The notes: a model not told the origin generated them from the letters alone. Shown: positions 34,788 through 44,310, numbered from the stretch's first letter. The stretch: 64,000 bases of DNA from DASYTH01 sp035762905 (GCF_035762905.1 NZ_DASUCC010000070.1:62001-126000), one strand, 5' to 3'. Numbers and translations are program-made.

Positions 34788-35762
34788 CTAACGGGTCACC
34801 GGCCGGCGGTCCGCCACCGGCGGATGACGGAACAGCCATTCCCGGTAGACCGCCGAGCGGGCGGCGTGATTCCAGTAGCTGATCCTGGCCGCCTCGGCCA
34901 GTTCCGCCCCGAACCGGGCCACCGGACTGGCCGCCCGCACCGCGATCACGTGCCGCAGTTCGGCCGGGCAGCCCTTGAGCGGACGGAAGGCCACCCCGTC
35001 GGTGGGAGCGGCGGTGGGTTGGAACAGCGTGATCGCCAGGCCCCGGGAGATCAGGTCCCTGGCGACCTGCGAGGTGACCCGGTAGGCGATGTTCGGCACG
35101 ATCCCGGCGTGGTCGCAGATCTGCCGCAGATGCTCGGCCGTCCGGGCCTCCGCGTCCTCGGGAATGATCCAGCTCTCGGTGGCCAGGTCGGCAAGGCTGA
35201 TCTCGTCCCGGCCGGCCAGCACGTGCCGCGCGGACAGCGCCACGAACAGCGGCTCGGTCACCACCTCGTGCACGACGATCTCGGCCGGGCGCGGCATCGG
35301 CAGGTTCGGGTACTCGGTGAGGATCGCGACCTCGAGCGCGCCGGTGGCGAGCAGCTCGAGCTGACGCTGCCCGGACGACTCGTTGCGCAGGCTGACCTGG
35401 CTGTACGGCATCGCCTCGCGCAGCGCCGCGACCACCGCGACCGGCAGCGGCGACGGGTGGATGGCCACCCGGATCTGCGGAGCCGAGGTGTCCTGTCCCT
35501 CGGCCAGAATGCGGGCCTCGCGCACCAGGGCGTCCATCGACGGCAACACGACCCGGGCGCGTTCGATCACGTGCAGGCCGAGCGGGGTGGGCCGGGCGCC
35601 GCGCCGGTCCCGGACGAACAGCGTGCCGCCGAACAGCCGCTCCATCCGGTGCAGCTGATGGGTCAGCGCCGGCTGGGTCAGCCCCAACTCCACCGCGGCC
35701 TTCGTCAAACTGCCGGTGTCACTGATCGCACGGACGATGCGCAGGTGCCGGGCCTCCAGCAT
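34788..35762 (-). CDS. LysR family transcriptional regulator (paralogue 1)
   Basis: A 324-residue LysR-type regulator. Winged helix at 1-62 (LTKAAVELGLTQPALTHQLHRME), linker helix, then the effector domain (about 92-295). It is closely similar to the divergent regulator at 35878 over the whole length: HLRIV, QPALTHQL, LFVRDR, EYPxLPxPRPA and MFVxLSAxHxLAxRDEI-like blocks are shared. No metabolic gene lies next to it, so the target is unknown. Confidence 0.93.
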   Translation of the reverse strand: MLEARHLRIVRAISDTGSLTKAAVELGLTQPALTHQLHRMERLFGGTLFVRDRRGARPTPLGLHVIERARVVLPSMDALVREARILAEGQDTSAPQIRVAIHPSPLPVAVVAALREAMPYSQVSLRNESSGQRQLELLATGALEVAILTEYPNLPMPRPAEIVVHEVVTEPLFVALSARHVLAGRDEISLADLATESWIIPEDAEARTAEHLRQICDHAGIVPNIAYRVTSQVARDLISRGLAITLFQPTAAPTDGVAFRPLKGCPAELRHVIAVRAASPVARFGAELAEAARISYWNHAARSAVYREWLFRHPPVADRRPVTR

Positions 35763-35833
35763 TCGTCGATGTTATGGCCCGATCAGGGGCAACCGGAACG
35801 GCCGTTCGGGGGTAGGTATTGCCAGTTGCCACA

Positions 35834-35845
35834 GGGTGATCACCC
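35834..35845. promoter_or_regulatory. 12-bp perfect palindrome between divergent LysR genes
   Basis: GGGTGATCACCC lies in the 115-bp space between the two LysR genes, 33 bases before the start of the plus-strand one. The same 12-mer recurs at 59165-59176. Possible operator; the binding protein is unknown. Confidence 0.5.
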
Positions 35846-35877
35846 ACCGTTCCGGGTTACTTCCTAGGCTGGTGCCC

Positions 35878-36843
35878 ATGGAACTCGAGTTCCGCCACCT
35901 GCGCATCGTCTGCGCCATCGCCGACGCCGGCAGCGTCACCAAGGCGTCGACGCAGCTGGGGTTGTCCCAGCCGGCGCTCACCCACCAGCTGCAGCGGATC
36001 GAGGGTCTGCTCGGTGGCCGGCTGTTCGTCCGGGACCGGCAGGGCGCGCATCCCACCGTGCTCGGCGAGTTCGTGCTCAGCCGCGGCCGCGCCCTGCTGT
36101 CCACAGTGGACAATCTGGTCGGCGATGGACCGCGGGAACCGGTCCGCAAACCGGAAACCGCCCTGATCCGGTTCTCCGCAACGGTCTCGCCGTCCGGCGC
36201 CTCGGTGCTCGAGTCGCTGCAGGCCGACTTCCCGGACGCCCGGGTGACCATGCGCACCGAGACCAAGCCGCGCCGGCTACTGGAGTCGCTCGCCACCCGC
36301 GGACGGCCGGATGTGGCTCTGCTGGGCGAATATCCGGCGCTGCCGGTGCCCCGGCCGGCCGGGATCGTGGTGGCCACGATCACCGAGCTGCCGATGTTCG
36401 TGATGCTCAGCGCGGCGCATCCGCTCGCCGAGCGGGACGAGATCGAGCTGTCCGACCTTGCCAGCGAGAAGTGGATCATGCGACCGGAGCGGGAGCAGCG
36501 CTGCGCGGAGAACCTCCGGCTTGCCTGTGCCGGCGCGGGTTTCGAGCCGCACGTCGCGCACTGGCTTGATCCGGAGGCGAACCTGGACGTGATCCACCGC
36601 GGGCACGGGATCACCATCGCCCGGCCCGGCACCCCGGACACGGACAAGGTGGCGGTGCGGCCGCTGCGCGGCTCCCCGATCGTCTACCGCGACCTACTGG
36701 CGTGGCCGGAGGAGGGAGTCGTGGCCCCGTTCGGCGCCGAGCTGGTCACGGTCGCCGCCCGGGTCACCTGGGAGACCATGACCAGCGTGCCCGCGCACGC
36801 GGCCTGGCTCGCCGGCCGGGCGAACATGCCGGGGTGGGCGTGA
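35878..36843 (+). CDS. LysR family transcriptional regulator (paralogue 2)
   Basis: A 321-residue LysR-type regulator with a helix-turn-helix (VTKASTQLGLSQPALTHQLQRIE) and a substrate-binding-like effector domain. It is head-to-head with its paralogue 115 bp away, and convergent with a snapalysin-like protease gene 36 bp downstream. In Streptomyces a LysR protein next to the snapalysin gene activates it, which makes that gene a candidate target, although the orientation there is divergent. ATG 35878 was chosen because it gives the standard MELEFRHLRIV start. Confidence 0.93.
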   Translation: MELEFRHLRIVCAIADAGSVTKASTQLGLSQPALTHQLQRIEGLLGGRLFVRDRQGAHPTVLGEFVLSRGRALLSTVDNLVGDGPREPVRKPETALIRFSATVSPSGASVLESLQADFPDARVTMRTETKPRRLLESLATRGRPDVALLGEYPALPVPRPAGIVVATITELPMFVMLSAAHPLAERDEIELSDLASEKWIMRPEREQRCAENLRLACAGAGFEPHVAHWLDPEANLDVIHRGHGITIARPGTPDTDKVAVRPLRGSPIVYRDLLAWPEEGVVAPFGAELVTVAARVTWETMTSVPAHAAWLAGRANMPGWA

Positions 36844-36879
36844 GCCGAAGCGCACACCCACCCCGGGGATCGGCTTCAC

Positions 36880-37446
36880 TCAACCGGCATCAATGATCAG
36901 CACGGCCTGATCATTGGTTTGCTGGGCAGCGAAGCCGGAGCTGTAGTTCTGCTGCACGCGGCTCGCCTCGGCGGCGCTCGGCGTGGCGTTCGCGCAGCTG
37001 ACCGGCGCCGAGGAGCCGGACATCAGATCGGTGCAGCGGCCGGTCCGGTTGTCCGGCAGGCCGAGGATGTGCCCGAACTCGTGGGCGGCGATGCGGACCA
37101 CGTTGTAGCCCTGGCTGACGGCCTGCTGGCCCATCCACACCGAGCCCCGCCCGTTCGGCGGCCGGATCGGTCCGAGGTTGGCCCGTGGCCAGCCCGGGTC
37201 CGCGATCACCCGCACGTTGGCGGTGGTCCCGGCGGCCGCTCGGACGATCTGCACGCTCGTGACGCGGCTGTTCCAGATCGCCACGCCCTGCGCGATGGCC
37301 GACCGGTACTGCGTGGCCCGGCTGTCGTCGTAGGTCAGCGTGACGAGTTGCACGCCGGGGTCGGCCTGGGCGGCCGGGACGCCGGCGAGCGGTAGGACAA
37401 GGACGGCAGCGCCGGTGAGCACGCCGAGGAACACGCGTCGGAGCAT
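36880..37446 (-). CDS. snapalysin-like secreted metalloprotease (M7)
   Basis: A 188-residue protein: signal peptide 1-28 (VPAAQA-DPG), no clear propeptide, and the zinc site HEFGHILGLPD with His122, Glu123, His126 and Asp132. The Asp as third ligand and the small size are marks of snapalysin, the smallest metzincin-like protease of Streptomyces. Two cysteines (CTDLM and VSCAN) may form a disulfide. AAGGAG precedes ATG 37446. Confidence 0.9.
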   Translation of the reverse strand: MLRRVFLGVLTGAAVLVLPLAGVPAAQADPGVQLVTLTYDDSRATQYRSAIAQGVAIWNSRVTSVQIVRAAAGTTANVRVIADPGWPRANLGPIRPPNGRGSVWMGQQAVSQGYNVVRIAAHEFGHILGLPDNRTGRCTDLMSGSSAPVSCANATPSAAEASRVQQNYSSGFAAQQTNDQAVLIIDAG

Positions 37447-37554
37447 GTCTTCGTCTCCTTCAAAGGTTGGAGCAGGGACCAACATTTCGACGATGCATGA
37501 GCCGGTTACACGTGTGTACTGCCAGGGATCCCTAGCATCGGCTTATGGAAAGGA

Positions 37555-38046
37555 TCAGCTGACCGGCACGATGTCGGCCGACTCGAGCCGGCCGCCGGAG
37601 ATGCTGAGCAGGCCAAGCGTGCCGTGCGGCTGCCGGCGGCGGTCGGTCGGCGACCCGGGATTGAAGATCCGCAGCCCGTCCCCGGTGCGATCCATTGGTA
37701 TATGGGAATGCCCGAACACGACCAGATCGGCGTTCGGGAACCGGCGGCGCATCCGGGCGGTGCGGCCGTCGGCCGGCCCGCTGTCGTGGATCATCCCGAT
37801 CCGCAGCCCGGCCAGCTCGATCTCGAGCGTCTCCGGCGCTCCCCAGGCGGCCACGTCCGGCCCGTCGTTGTTGCCAAGCACGGCATGCACCGGCGCGTAC
37901 CCGGCCAGCTCGGTCAGCACGGCGGCGGTGCACACGTCCCCGCCGTGCAGGATCACGTCCGCGTCACGCAGGTGCTCGGCCACCCGCGGCGGGCAGGACT
38001 TCCACCGCCGCGGCGCGTGCGTGTCGGACAGCACCACCACCTTCAT
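37555..38046 (-). CDS. YfcE/MJ0936-type metallophosphoesterase
   Basis: A 163-residue calcineurin-like phosphoesterase. Metal motifs: SDTHAPR (GDxH equivalent), LHGGDVC, LGNNDG and FGHSHIP, all intact. The family hydrolyses phosphodiesters in vitro; the biological substrate is unclear. ATG 38046 gives the family-typical N-terminus MKVVVLSDTH; ATG 38055 is possible. Cytoplasmic. Confidence 0.92.
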   Translation of the reverse strand: MKVVVLSDTHAPRRWKSCPPRVAEHLRDADVILHGGDVCTAAVLTELAGYAPVHAVLGNNDGPDVAAWGAPETLEIELAGLRIGMIHDSGPADGRTARMRRRFPNADLVVFGHSHIPMDRTGDGLRIFNPGSPTDRRRQPHGTLGLLSISGGRLESADIVPVS

Positions 38047-38135
38047 GGCGTCCATCGTGCCAACGTTCGGCTCTTGACGCCGCGTGAAGACCTGCACTTG
38101 GTTGAGTGACAGGGCGTTCGGGGTTGGAGGGCGCG

Positions 38136-41100
38136 GTGGCACGGAAGCTGGTCACGATCCTGGCCGTCCTCGCGCTGGGCGCGGTGGCCCCACCGGTGCC
38201 CGCCGCGGCCCGGCCGGCGCCGCCCACCCCGGCCGGCAGCGGCTACCTCGGCGCGGTCACCCTGGTCACCGGGGACCACGTCACGGTGCGCCGGGTCGGT
38301 GCCCGGCTGGTGCCGGTGGTGATGCCGGCGCCGGGCCGCGAGCACGTGCACTTCGCCACCGCCGGCACCGGCGAGGAGTTGCTGGTGGTACCGAACGACG
38401 CCTGGCCGGCGCTGAACGCCGGCCGGCTGGATCGGCGGCTGTTCGACGTCGCGGCCCTGCTGCGGGACGGCTTCGGTGACGCCGGGCGGTCCGACCTGCC
38501 GCTGATCGTGCAGGGCGGGCCGGCGCCGACCGGGGCCGGCGGGACGGTCACCCAGGTTCTGTCCACTGTGGACGCGACAGCCGTGCGCCAGCCGAAGGAG
38601 AGCACCGCCGACTTCTGGACCGCGCACCGCGACGCCGGCCGGATCTGGCTGGACGGGCTGCGCAAACCCAGCCTGGACAAGAGTGTCCGGCAGATCGGAG
38701 CGCCGGTCGCCTGGCGCGGCGGCCTGACCGGCCGGGACGTTCCGGTCGCCGTGCTGGACACCGGGATCGACGACACCCACCCGGACTTCCGCGGCCGGCT
38801 GGCCGCGATCCGGAACTTCACCGCCGATCCGGACGGCCGCGACCTGGTCGGGCACGGCACGCACGTGGCGTCCACGATCGCCGGCACCGGCCGGGCCTCG
38901 GACGGCCGCTACACCGGGGTCGCCCCGGGCGCCCGGCTGCTGATCGGCAAGGTGTGCGGCGGCAACGGCTGCCCGGAGTCGGCGATCCTGGCCGGGATGG
39001 AGTGGGCGGCCGAGTCCGGGGCGAAGGTGGTCAACCTCAGCCTCGGCGGTCCGGACACCGCCGCGGACGACCCGCTCGAGCTCGCGGTGAACCGGCTTTC
39101 CGCCCAGCACGGCATGTTGTTCGTGGTCGCCGCCGGAAACGACGGCGGGCACGGCGCGGAGACGGTGTCCTCGCCGGCCAGCGCGGACGCGGCACTCGCG
39201 GTCGGCGCGGTGGACGGCCAGGACGTGCTCGCCGGGTTCTCCGGGCGCGGCCCTCGGGTGCACGACGCGGCGGCCAAGCCGGAGATCGTGGCGCCCGGCG
39301 TCGAGATCACCGCGGCCCGGTCGCGGTTCGCCACGCTGGGCAAGCGCGGCGAGCGGTACACCGAGCTGACCGGAACCTCGATGGCCACGCCGCACGTGGC
39401 CGGTGCCGCGGCGATCCTGGCCGGGCAGCACCCGGACTGGACCGGCGCGCGGCTCAAGGCCGCGCTGATAGGTGCCGCCCAGCCGATCGACGCCGGCGCG
39501 TTCGACGCGGGCGCCGGCCGGGTGGACATCGCCACCGCGATCCACCAGTCGGTGTCCGCCGAGCCGGCGTCGGTCTCGATAGGACGGATGAGTTGGCCGC
39601 ACGAGGACGATCCGGCGGTGACCCGGACCGTGACCTACCGCAACACCGGCACCACCGCCCAGCCGCTGCGACTCTCCCTGGTGCCGCACGGGCCGGCCGG
39701 CGCCCCGGTACCGGACGGCATGTTCACCCTGTCCGCGAGCGAGATCACGGTTCCGGCCGGAGGTTCGGCCAGCGTGGCGATCACCGCGGACACCGCGGGC
39801 CCGGCGGCCGAGGGGACGTTCAGCGCGCACATCGTGGCCGAGGGAGCCGGGGTCCGGGTGTCCACCCCGGTGGCGGTGGACCGGGAACCGGAGAGCTACG
39901 ACCTGACCCTGCGACCGCTGGACGCCACCGGCACGCCGACGGATCTGCACTTCTCGTTCGTGTTCGGGGTGGACCGGTACCGCTTCCGGCCGGTGCCGGG
40001 GATCGGCGGGTTCGGCACGCTGCGGGTGCGGGCCGGCCGCTACCACGTGGACGGCACGATCAGCACGGCCCGCGCGGACGGCACCGGCTTCGACTCCGGC
40101 AAGGTCGCGCATCTGACGGTCGACGTGCACGCCGACACCACGCTGGTGCTCGACGCCCGGGCGGCCAGACCGGTGTCGGTGACGTTCGACCGGCCCGGCG
40201 TGCAGCCCAAGGCGGTCGGGGCCTCCTACGGCCGGTTCACCGACGACGGCACGCTGTTCACCGGGGTGCTCGGCGACACGTTCGACCGGATCCTGCTCGG
40301 ACAGGTCGGGGATCCGTTGTCCCGCACCGAACTGGTCGCCGACATCGGCGGGGTGTGGGCGGTGCCGGACGCGGACGGCGACGTCACCCGGGCCGGGGTG
40401 ACCTACAACCTCGAGTGGTTCGACTACGGGGCGGTGCCGACCGGGTTCGTCCGGCACATCGTGGACTCCGACCTGGCCGAGGTGCGCACCACCTATCGGG
40501 CGCAGGCGGATCGCAAGCGGGCCACCAAGGTCTGGGTGGCCCGCGAGCCTGTGCTGGGCATCGGCACCGGTTTCGGGTTCGGGTTCCGGCTGCCGCGCGA
40601 GCGGACCGAGTTCCACAACACCGACGGGCTGGCCTGGTCGGCCGAGTTCCAGCAGTGGTCGCTGGTGAAGAAGTTGGTGCACACCGAGACCGTGCTGACC
40701 GGCGGCGTGCTGGCACACGAGGCCGGTCAGTCCTATGTGGAGGACTGGAACTCGGCGGTGTTCGGCCCCGGCTTCGACGCCGAGAACGAGTACGCGTCCC
40801 GGTTCGACGACGTGCTGCTGCTCAACGTCCCGATGTTCTCCGACGCCACCCTGGACCGCATCGGAATGTCCGAAATGGACTCCGGATCCACGGTGCTGTA
40901 CCGGGACGGCGTCCGGATCGGGGAGAGCACCCAGGCCGGCCGCGGCGAGTTCGCGGTGCCGCCGGAGCAGGCGAGCTACCGGCTGGAGACCACGGCGGCC
41001 CGCCGGGACGTCTCCGAGTTTTCCACCAGAATCTCCTGTGTCTGGACGTTCACCTCGGCGCACCCGCCGGATCCCCCGCCGGAGACGCAGGACAAACCCA

Positions 41101-41438
41101 AGGAGGGCAACGGGTTGCCGCTGCTCACCGTCCGGTTCGCGCCACCGGATCTCAACCCGCGCAACGAGATCCGGGCCGGCTCGGTGCTGGTTCCGGTCAC
41201 CGTGCAGCGCCAGGCCACCGCTCCGGCGGCGGAGTTGGCCGAACTGGAGGTGGACGTGTCGTTCGACGACGGCCGGACCTGGCGGCCGGTTGCGGTGACC
41301 CGTGGCCCGGATCCCACCGGCACGGCGCGGATCGACCACCCGCGCGACCCGCGCTACGTGTCCCTGCGCGCCCGGGCGGCGGACACCGCCGGCAACACCG
41401 TGCAGCAGACCATCATCCGGGCGTACCGCAGCCGCTGA
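38136..41438 (+). CDS. large secreted S8 subtilisin-like protease
   Basis: A 1100-residue protein. Signal peptide 1-25 (LALGAVAPPVPAAA), a propeptide-like region to about 195, then the subtilase domain with Asp208 (AVLDTGID), His240 (GHGTHV), the oxyanion Asn in AAGNDGG and Ser415 (GTSMATPHVAG). The roughly 650 residues after the catalytic domain form beta-rich modules of unknown function, ending without a sorting signal. GGAGGG precedes GTG 38136. The architecture is typical of long actinomycete extracellular subtilases. Confidence 0.94.
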   Translation: MARKLVTILAVLALGAVAPPVPAAARPAPPTPAGSGYLGAVTLVTGDHVTVRRVGARLVPVVMPAPGREHVHFATAGTGEELLVVPNDAWPALNAGRLDRRLFDVAALLRDGFGDAGRSDLPLIVQGGPAPTGAGGTVTQVLSTVDATAVRQPKESTADFWTAHRDAGRIWLDGLRKPSLDKSVRQIGAPVAWRGGLTGRDVPVAVLDTGIDDTHPDFRGRLAAIRNFTADPDGRDLVGHGTHVASTIAGTGRASDGRYTGVAPGARLLIGKVCGGNGCPESAILAGMEWAAESGAKVVNLSLGGPDTAADDPLELAVNRLSAQHGMLFVVAAGNDGGHGAETVSSPASADAALAVGAVDGQDVLAGFSGRGPRVHDAAAKPEIVAPGVEITAARSRFATLGKRGERYTELTGTSMATPHVAGAAAILAGQHPDWTGARLKAALIGAAQPIDAGAFDAGAGRVDIATAIHQSVSAEPASVSIGRMSWPHEDDPAVTRTVTYRNTGTTAQPLRLSLVPHGPAGAPVPDGMFTLSASEITVPAGGSASVAITADTAGPAAEGTFSAHIVAEGAGVRVSTPVAVDREPESYDLTLRPLDATGTPTDLHFSFVFGVDRYRFRPVPGIGGFGTLRVRAGRYHVDGTISTARADGTGFDSGKVAHLTVDVHADTTLVLDARAARPVSVTFDRPGVQPKAVGASYGRFTDDGTLFTGVLGDTFDRILLGQVGDPLSRTELVADIGGVWAVPDADGDVTRAGVTYNLEWFDYGAVPTGFVRHIVDSDLAEVRTTYRAQADRKRATKVWVAREPVLGIGTGFGFGFRLPRERTEFHNTDGLAWSAEFQQWSLVKKLVHTETVLTGGVLAHEAGQSYVEDWNSAVFGPGFDAENEYASRFDDVLLLNVPMFSDATLDRIGMSEMDSGSTVLYRDGVRIGESTQAGRGEFAVPPEQASYRLETTAARRDVSEFSTRISCVWTFTSAHPPDPPPETQDKPKEGNGLPLLTVRFAPPDLNPRNEIRAGSVLVPVTVQRQATAPAAELAELEVDVSFDDGRTWRPVAVTRGPDPTGTARIDHPRDPRYVSLRARAADTAGNTVQQTIIRAYRSR

Positions 41439-41445
41439 GCCGCGC

Positions 41446-42003
41446 TCAGTCCGGGCCGACCCACAGCCACGCGACGCCGGTGAACTCGTTGTCCCCGACC
41501 ACGACCCGGCGGAACCGTCCGATTCCGGGCTCCAGCCTTCCGGCCTCGGCGTGCACCGTGCCGGAGACCAGCACCAGCACGTCCGCCTCCGGGTAGCGGG
41601 CCACCGCCATCCGCAGCGGATCGCTGTCCACCAACCGGTTCAGCTCCTCCGGACCGGATCCGATGGCCATCCGCAACCGCAGCCGGTCCCGGAACCGGGC
41701 GTTGTCCTGCGCCAGCCGGTTGGCCGCGGCCATCAGCAGACCGGGCAGCACCCGGGCCGGATCCGCGGTTGCGGGCAGCAGCACGACGACCCGGGCGCCG
41801 CCGATGTCGGTCCCCTGGGCCAGTTCCGGATCGACCCGGACGTCGCCGAGGATCCCGGCGACCACCGTGCGCAGCCGGTGCTCGACATCGTCCTGCTGCG
41901 CCGCGGTGCGTAACTCGTAGCCGACGACCTCGACCACGAACCCGATCCGAAACACGGGCGTGACCGGCGGAATCCCACTCCGATCCGCCAGTGGACTCGG
42001 CAT
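41446..42003 (-). CDS. hypothetical protein with degenerate cyclase-like domain
   Basis: A 185-residue protein. The pattern FVVEVVGYELRTAAQQDDVEHRL, then VVLLPATADP and the basic RDRLRLRMAIGSGP, then RLVDSDPLRMAV recurs in many actinobacterial proteins and looks like a class III nucleotide-cyclase fold that has lost its metal aspartates. No enzymatic activity is predicted. There is no signal peptide. It is convergent with the protease gene, seven bases away. Function unknown. Confidence 0.75.
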   Translation of the reverse strand: MPSPLADRSGIPPVTPVFRIGFVVEVVGYELRTAAQQDDVEHRLRTVVAGILGDVRVDPELAQGTDIGGARVVVLLPATADPARVLPGLLMAAANRLAQDNARFRDRLRLRMAIGSGPEELNRLVDSDPLRMAVARYPEADVLVLVSGTVHAEAGRLEPGIGRFRRVVVGDNEFTGVAWLWVGPD

Positions 42004-42089
42004 ACGCGGACCCCCTCACCATCGCCGAGTCCGAACCTACTGCCCAGCTGTTGACTCCACAAAGGTGCCCGCTACTTGTCCGAGGTTTG

Positions 42090-42428
42090 TCACTGGCTGT
42101 GGTCCGGGATGCCGCGCACGGCGTGATCGGCGAACTCGAGTGCCTCGTCCACCAACGCGGACAGGTGTGCGCTCGGGATGCGGTAGAGCATCCGCCGACC
42201 GTCCCGCCGGGACGCGACCAGCCCGGCCAACCGCAGCCGGCCGAGGTGCTGGGAGACCGACGACCGGGTCGCGGACACCTGTTCGGTCAGCGTGCTGACG
42301 TCCGACTCGCCGCCGCCGAGCAGGCGCAGCAGCCGCAGCCGGGTGGGGTCGGCCAGCAGGCCGAGCACCTCGGCGGCCACCGCCAGTTGCGCGTCGGTGG
42401 CAGCTGCAAGGTGTTTGTGCGCGCGCAT
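42090..42428 (-). CDS. ArsR/SmtB family metal-responsive regulator
   Basis: A 112-residue winged-helix repressor (LADPTRLRLLRLLGGGE, SSVSQHLGRLRLAGLVASRR). His and Asp residues in the N-terminal HKHLAAATD and C-terminal DHAVRGIPDHSQ segments could form metal sites like those of NmtR/KmtR-type sensors. It is divergent from a cation diffusion facilitator 37 bp away, so it most likely senses the metal (Ni, Co or Zn) that this transporter exports. Confidence 0.92.
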   Translation of the reverse strand: MRAHKHLAAATDAQLAVAAEVLGLLADPTRLRLLRLLGGGESDVSTLTEQVSATRSSVSQHLGRLRLAGLVASRRDGRRMLYRIPSAHLSALVDEALEFADHAVRGIPDHSQ

Positions 42429-42431
42429 GTT

Positions 42432-42455
42432 TGCATAATGCCGTTCACCAGGGCA
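42432..42455 (+). promoter_or_regulatory. -10 box and dyad operator of the CDF gene
   Basis: CATAAT (42432-42437) matches five of six -10 positions. It overlaps the dyad AATGCC-N9-GGCATT (42435-42455), a plausible ArsR-type operator covering the start of transcription in the 37-bp divergent spacer. Confidence 0.5.
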
Positions 42456-42465
42456 TTCTTCAAGG

Positions 42466-43380
42466 ATGGGACACGGTCACGGGCATTCGCACGACAGCGC
42501 GCACCGGGTGGACGCGGCGCTGGAGTCCAGCCGGGCCGGGATGCGGGCGCTGGCCGTGTCGTTCGCGGCGCTGCTGGTCACCGCGCTGGCCCAGGCCGCG
42601 GTGGTGCTGGTCTCCGGTTCGGTGGCGCTGCTGTCCGACACGATCCACAACCTCGCCGACGCGCTGACCGCGGTCCCGATCGGGATCGCGTTCCTGCTCG
42701 GCAGGCGCGCGGCCACCCGCCGCTACAGCTACGGATTCGGCCGGGCCGAGGATCTGGCCGGCGTGCTCGTCGTCGCGGTCATCGCCGCCTCCGCCGGACT
42801 GGCCGGCTACCAGGCGATCGCCCGGATGATCGACCCGCATCCGGTGCGGCATCTGTGGGTGGTGGCCGCGGCGGGCGTGATCGGCTTCGCCGGCAACGAG
42901 ATCGTGGCCCGCTACCGGATCTCCGTCGGCCGCCGGATCGGCTCGGCCGCGTTGGTCGCCGACGGCCTGCACGCCCGGACCGACGGGTTCACCTCGCTGG
43001 CAGTCGTGCTCGGCGCGCTGGGCGTCGCCACCGGTTTCCCGCTGGCCGACCCGATCATCGGCCTGGTGATCACCGTGGCCATCCTGCTGGTGCTGCGGGA
43101 CGCGGCCCGGGAGGTGTTGCTGCGCCTGCTGGACGCGGTCGACCCGGACACCCTGGACCTGACCGAGCGGGTCGCCGGCACGGTGCCGGACGTGCTCGGC
43201 GTGCGCCAGCTGCGGATGCGCTGGCTCGGCCACACGTTGCGGGCGGAGTTGGCGATCACGCTCGCCCCGACGCTCACCGTCGAGCACGCGCACCGGATCG
43301 CCCACGACGTCGAGCACCGGCTGGTCGAGCACGTCCCGCACCTGACCGCGGCCACCGTGCACACCGAGCCGGCGGCCTGA
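42466..43380 (+). CDS. cation diffusion facilitator (CDF) metal exporter
   Basis: A 304-residue transporter with a His-rich N-terminus (MGHGHGHSH) and six membrane helices. The metal-binding HxxxD/DxxxH pairs are seen in SDTIHNLAD (TM2) and ADGLHARTDGF (TM5), followed by a C-terminal cytoplasmic domain (VEHAHRIAHDVEHRL). It exports a divalent metal in exchange for protons. Divergent from the ArsR gene. No ribosome site precedes ATG 42466 except AAGG directly adjacent. Confidence 0.94.
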   Translation: MGHGHGHSHDSAHRVDAALESSRAGMRALAVSFAALLVTALAQAAVVLVSGSVALLSDTIHNLADALTAVPIGIAFLLGRRAATRRYSYGFGRAEDLAGVLVVAVIAASAGLAGYQAIARMIDPHPVRHLWVVAAAGVIGFAGNEIVARYRISVGRRIGSAALVADGLHARTDGFTSLAVVLGALGVATGFPLADPIIGLVITVAILLVLRDAAREVLLRLLDAVDPDTLDLTERVAGTVPDVLGVRQLRMRWLGHTLRAELAITLAPTLTVEHAHRIAHDVEHRLVEHVPHLTAATVHTEPAA

Positions 43381-43476
43381 GATATTCACGCCGCTACCCG
43401 TGTCCGCGTCACTCCCGGCGGCGCTCCCGTTCTGGGAACGTGGAAAGACCCGTTGGCTCTACGTTGGGATGGGCGC

Positions 43477-44310
43477 ATGTGCGGGCCGCACTGGAAACTG
43501 GTGGTGGATCAGCGCGGCGTGACGATCGCCGGCAACCGGTTCGAGTTGACCACCCGGCCGGACGGCGCGCCGACGGAGTCGGGGGTGGACGCACTGGTCG
43601 ACGGGGTGGCGCCGGCGCAACTGGAGTCCGCGCTGTCCGAGCTGGAGGCGATGACCCGCCGGACGTATGGACAGTTCTGCGTGCTGGCAAGGGGTTTGGA
43701 GATCATCGGCGAGCGGTGGGCGCTGATGATCGTGCGGGACCTGTTGGTCTCGCCGCGCACCGAGGCCGACCTGCGCCGCGGTCTGCCACGCATCCCGCCG
43801 GGCGCGCTCACCGCCCGGCTGCGCGAGTTGGAGCGCACCGGCGTGGTGTGGTCGGTGCCGGGTCCGGACGACCTGCTGGTGTACCAGCTGACCGAGTACG
43901 GCCAGGAGTTGGAGGAGATCGTGGTCCGGATCGGCCGGTGGGGCGCGCGATCGCTCGGCACGGCGCGGCCGGACGAGGTGGTCACCACCGACTCACTGGT
44001 TACCGCGCTGCGCGCGGCGTTCCGCCCGGACGCGGCCACCGGAGTCCTGGTGAGCTTTGACATCCACGCCGACGGCGGTGTGGTGCATGCCAGGGTGGCC
44101 GCCGGCGAGCTGCACGATTCCGTTGGCCCACAAGGAAACGGCGCGGACCTGACGATCGAGGCCGGGGTGCTGGTGCTGCACCTGATGTCCGGCGAGCTCG
44201 ATCCGGCCGAGGCGTCGACCAGCGACGGATTGCGGATCACCGGCGATCCCGCGCTGCTGGAGCTGTTCACCCGGCTGTTCCGGTTACCCGAGTCGAGCAG
44301 AGCAATCTGA
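43477..44310 (+). CDS. HxlR-type regulator with C-terminal SCP2-like domain
   Basis: A 277-residue protein. The winged helix (about 60-150) has the hallmark RTYGQFCVLARGLEIIGERWALMIVRDLL, and the C-terminal 100 residues resemble an SCP2-like lipid-binding fold, a combination seen in many actinobacterial regulators. Those usually start near MTRRTYGQ, which here is ATG 43651 with GGAGG upstream. The extra 58 N-terminal codons are in frame, keep high GC3 and read as protein (RGVTIAGNRFELTTRPDG), so I include them, but the shorter start is equally possible. Confidence 0.82.
   Translation: MCGPHWKLVVDQRGVTIAGNRFELTTRPDGAPTESGVDALVDGVAPAQLESALSELEAMTRRTYGQFCVLARGLEIIGERWALMIVRDLLVSPRTEADLRRGLPRIPPGALTARLRELERTGVVWSVPGPDDLLVYQLTEYGQELEEIVVRIGRWGARSLGTARPDEVVTTDSLVTALRAAFRPDAATGVLVSFDIHADGGVVHARVAAGELHDSVGPQGNGADLTIEAGVLVLHLMSGELDPAEASTSDGLRITGDPALLELFTRLFRLPESSRAI

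Noticed and set aside
38043..41339. 1098-codon minus-strand frame opposite the S8 protease
   Set aside because: The plus strand carries the complete catalytic triad and a signal peptide; the opposite frame is a long His/Arg/Gly shadow.
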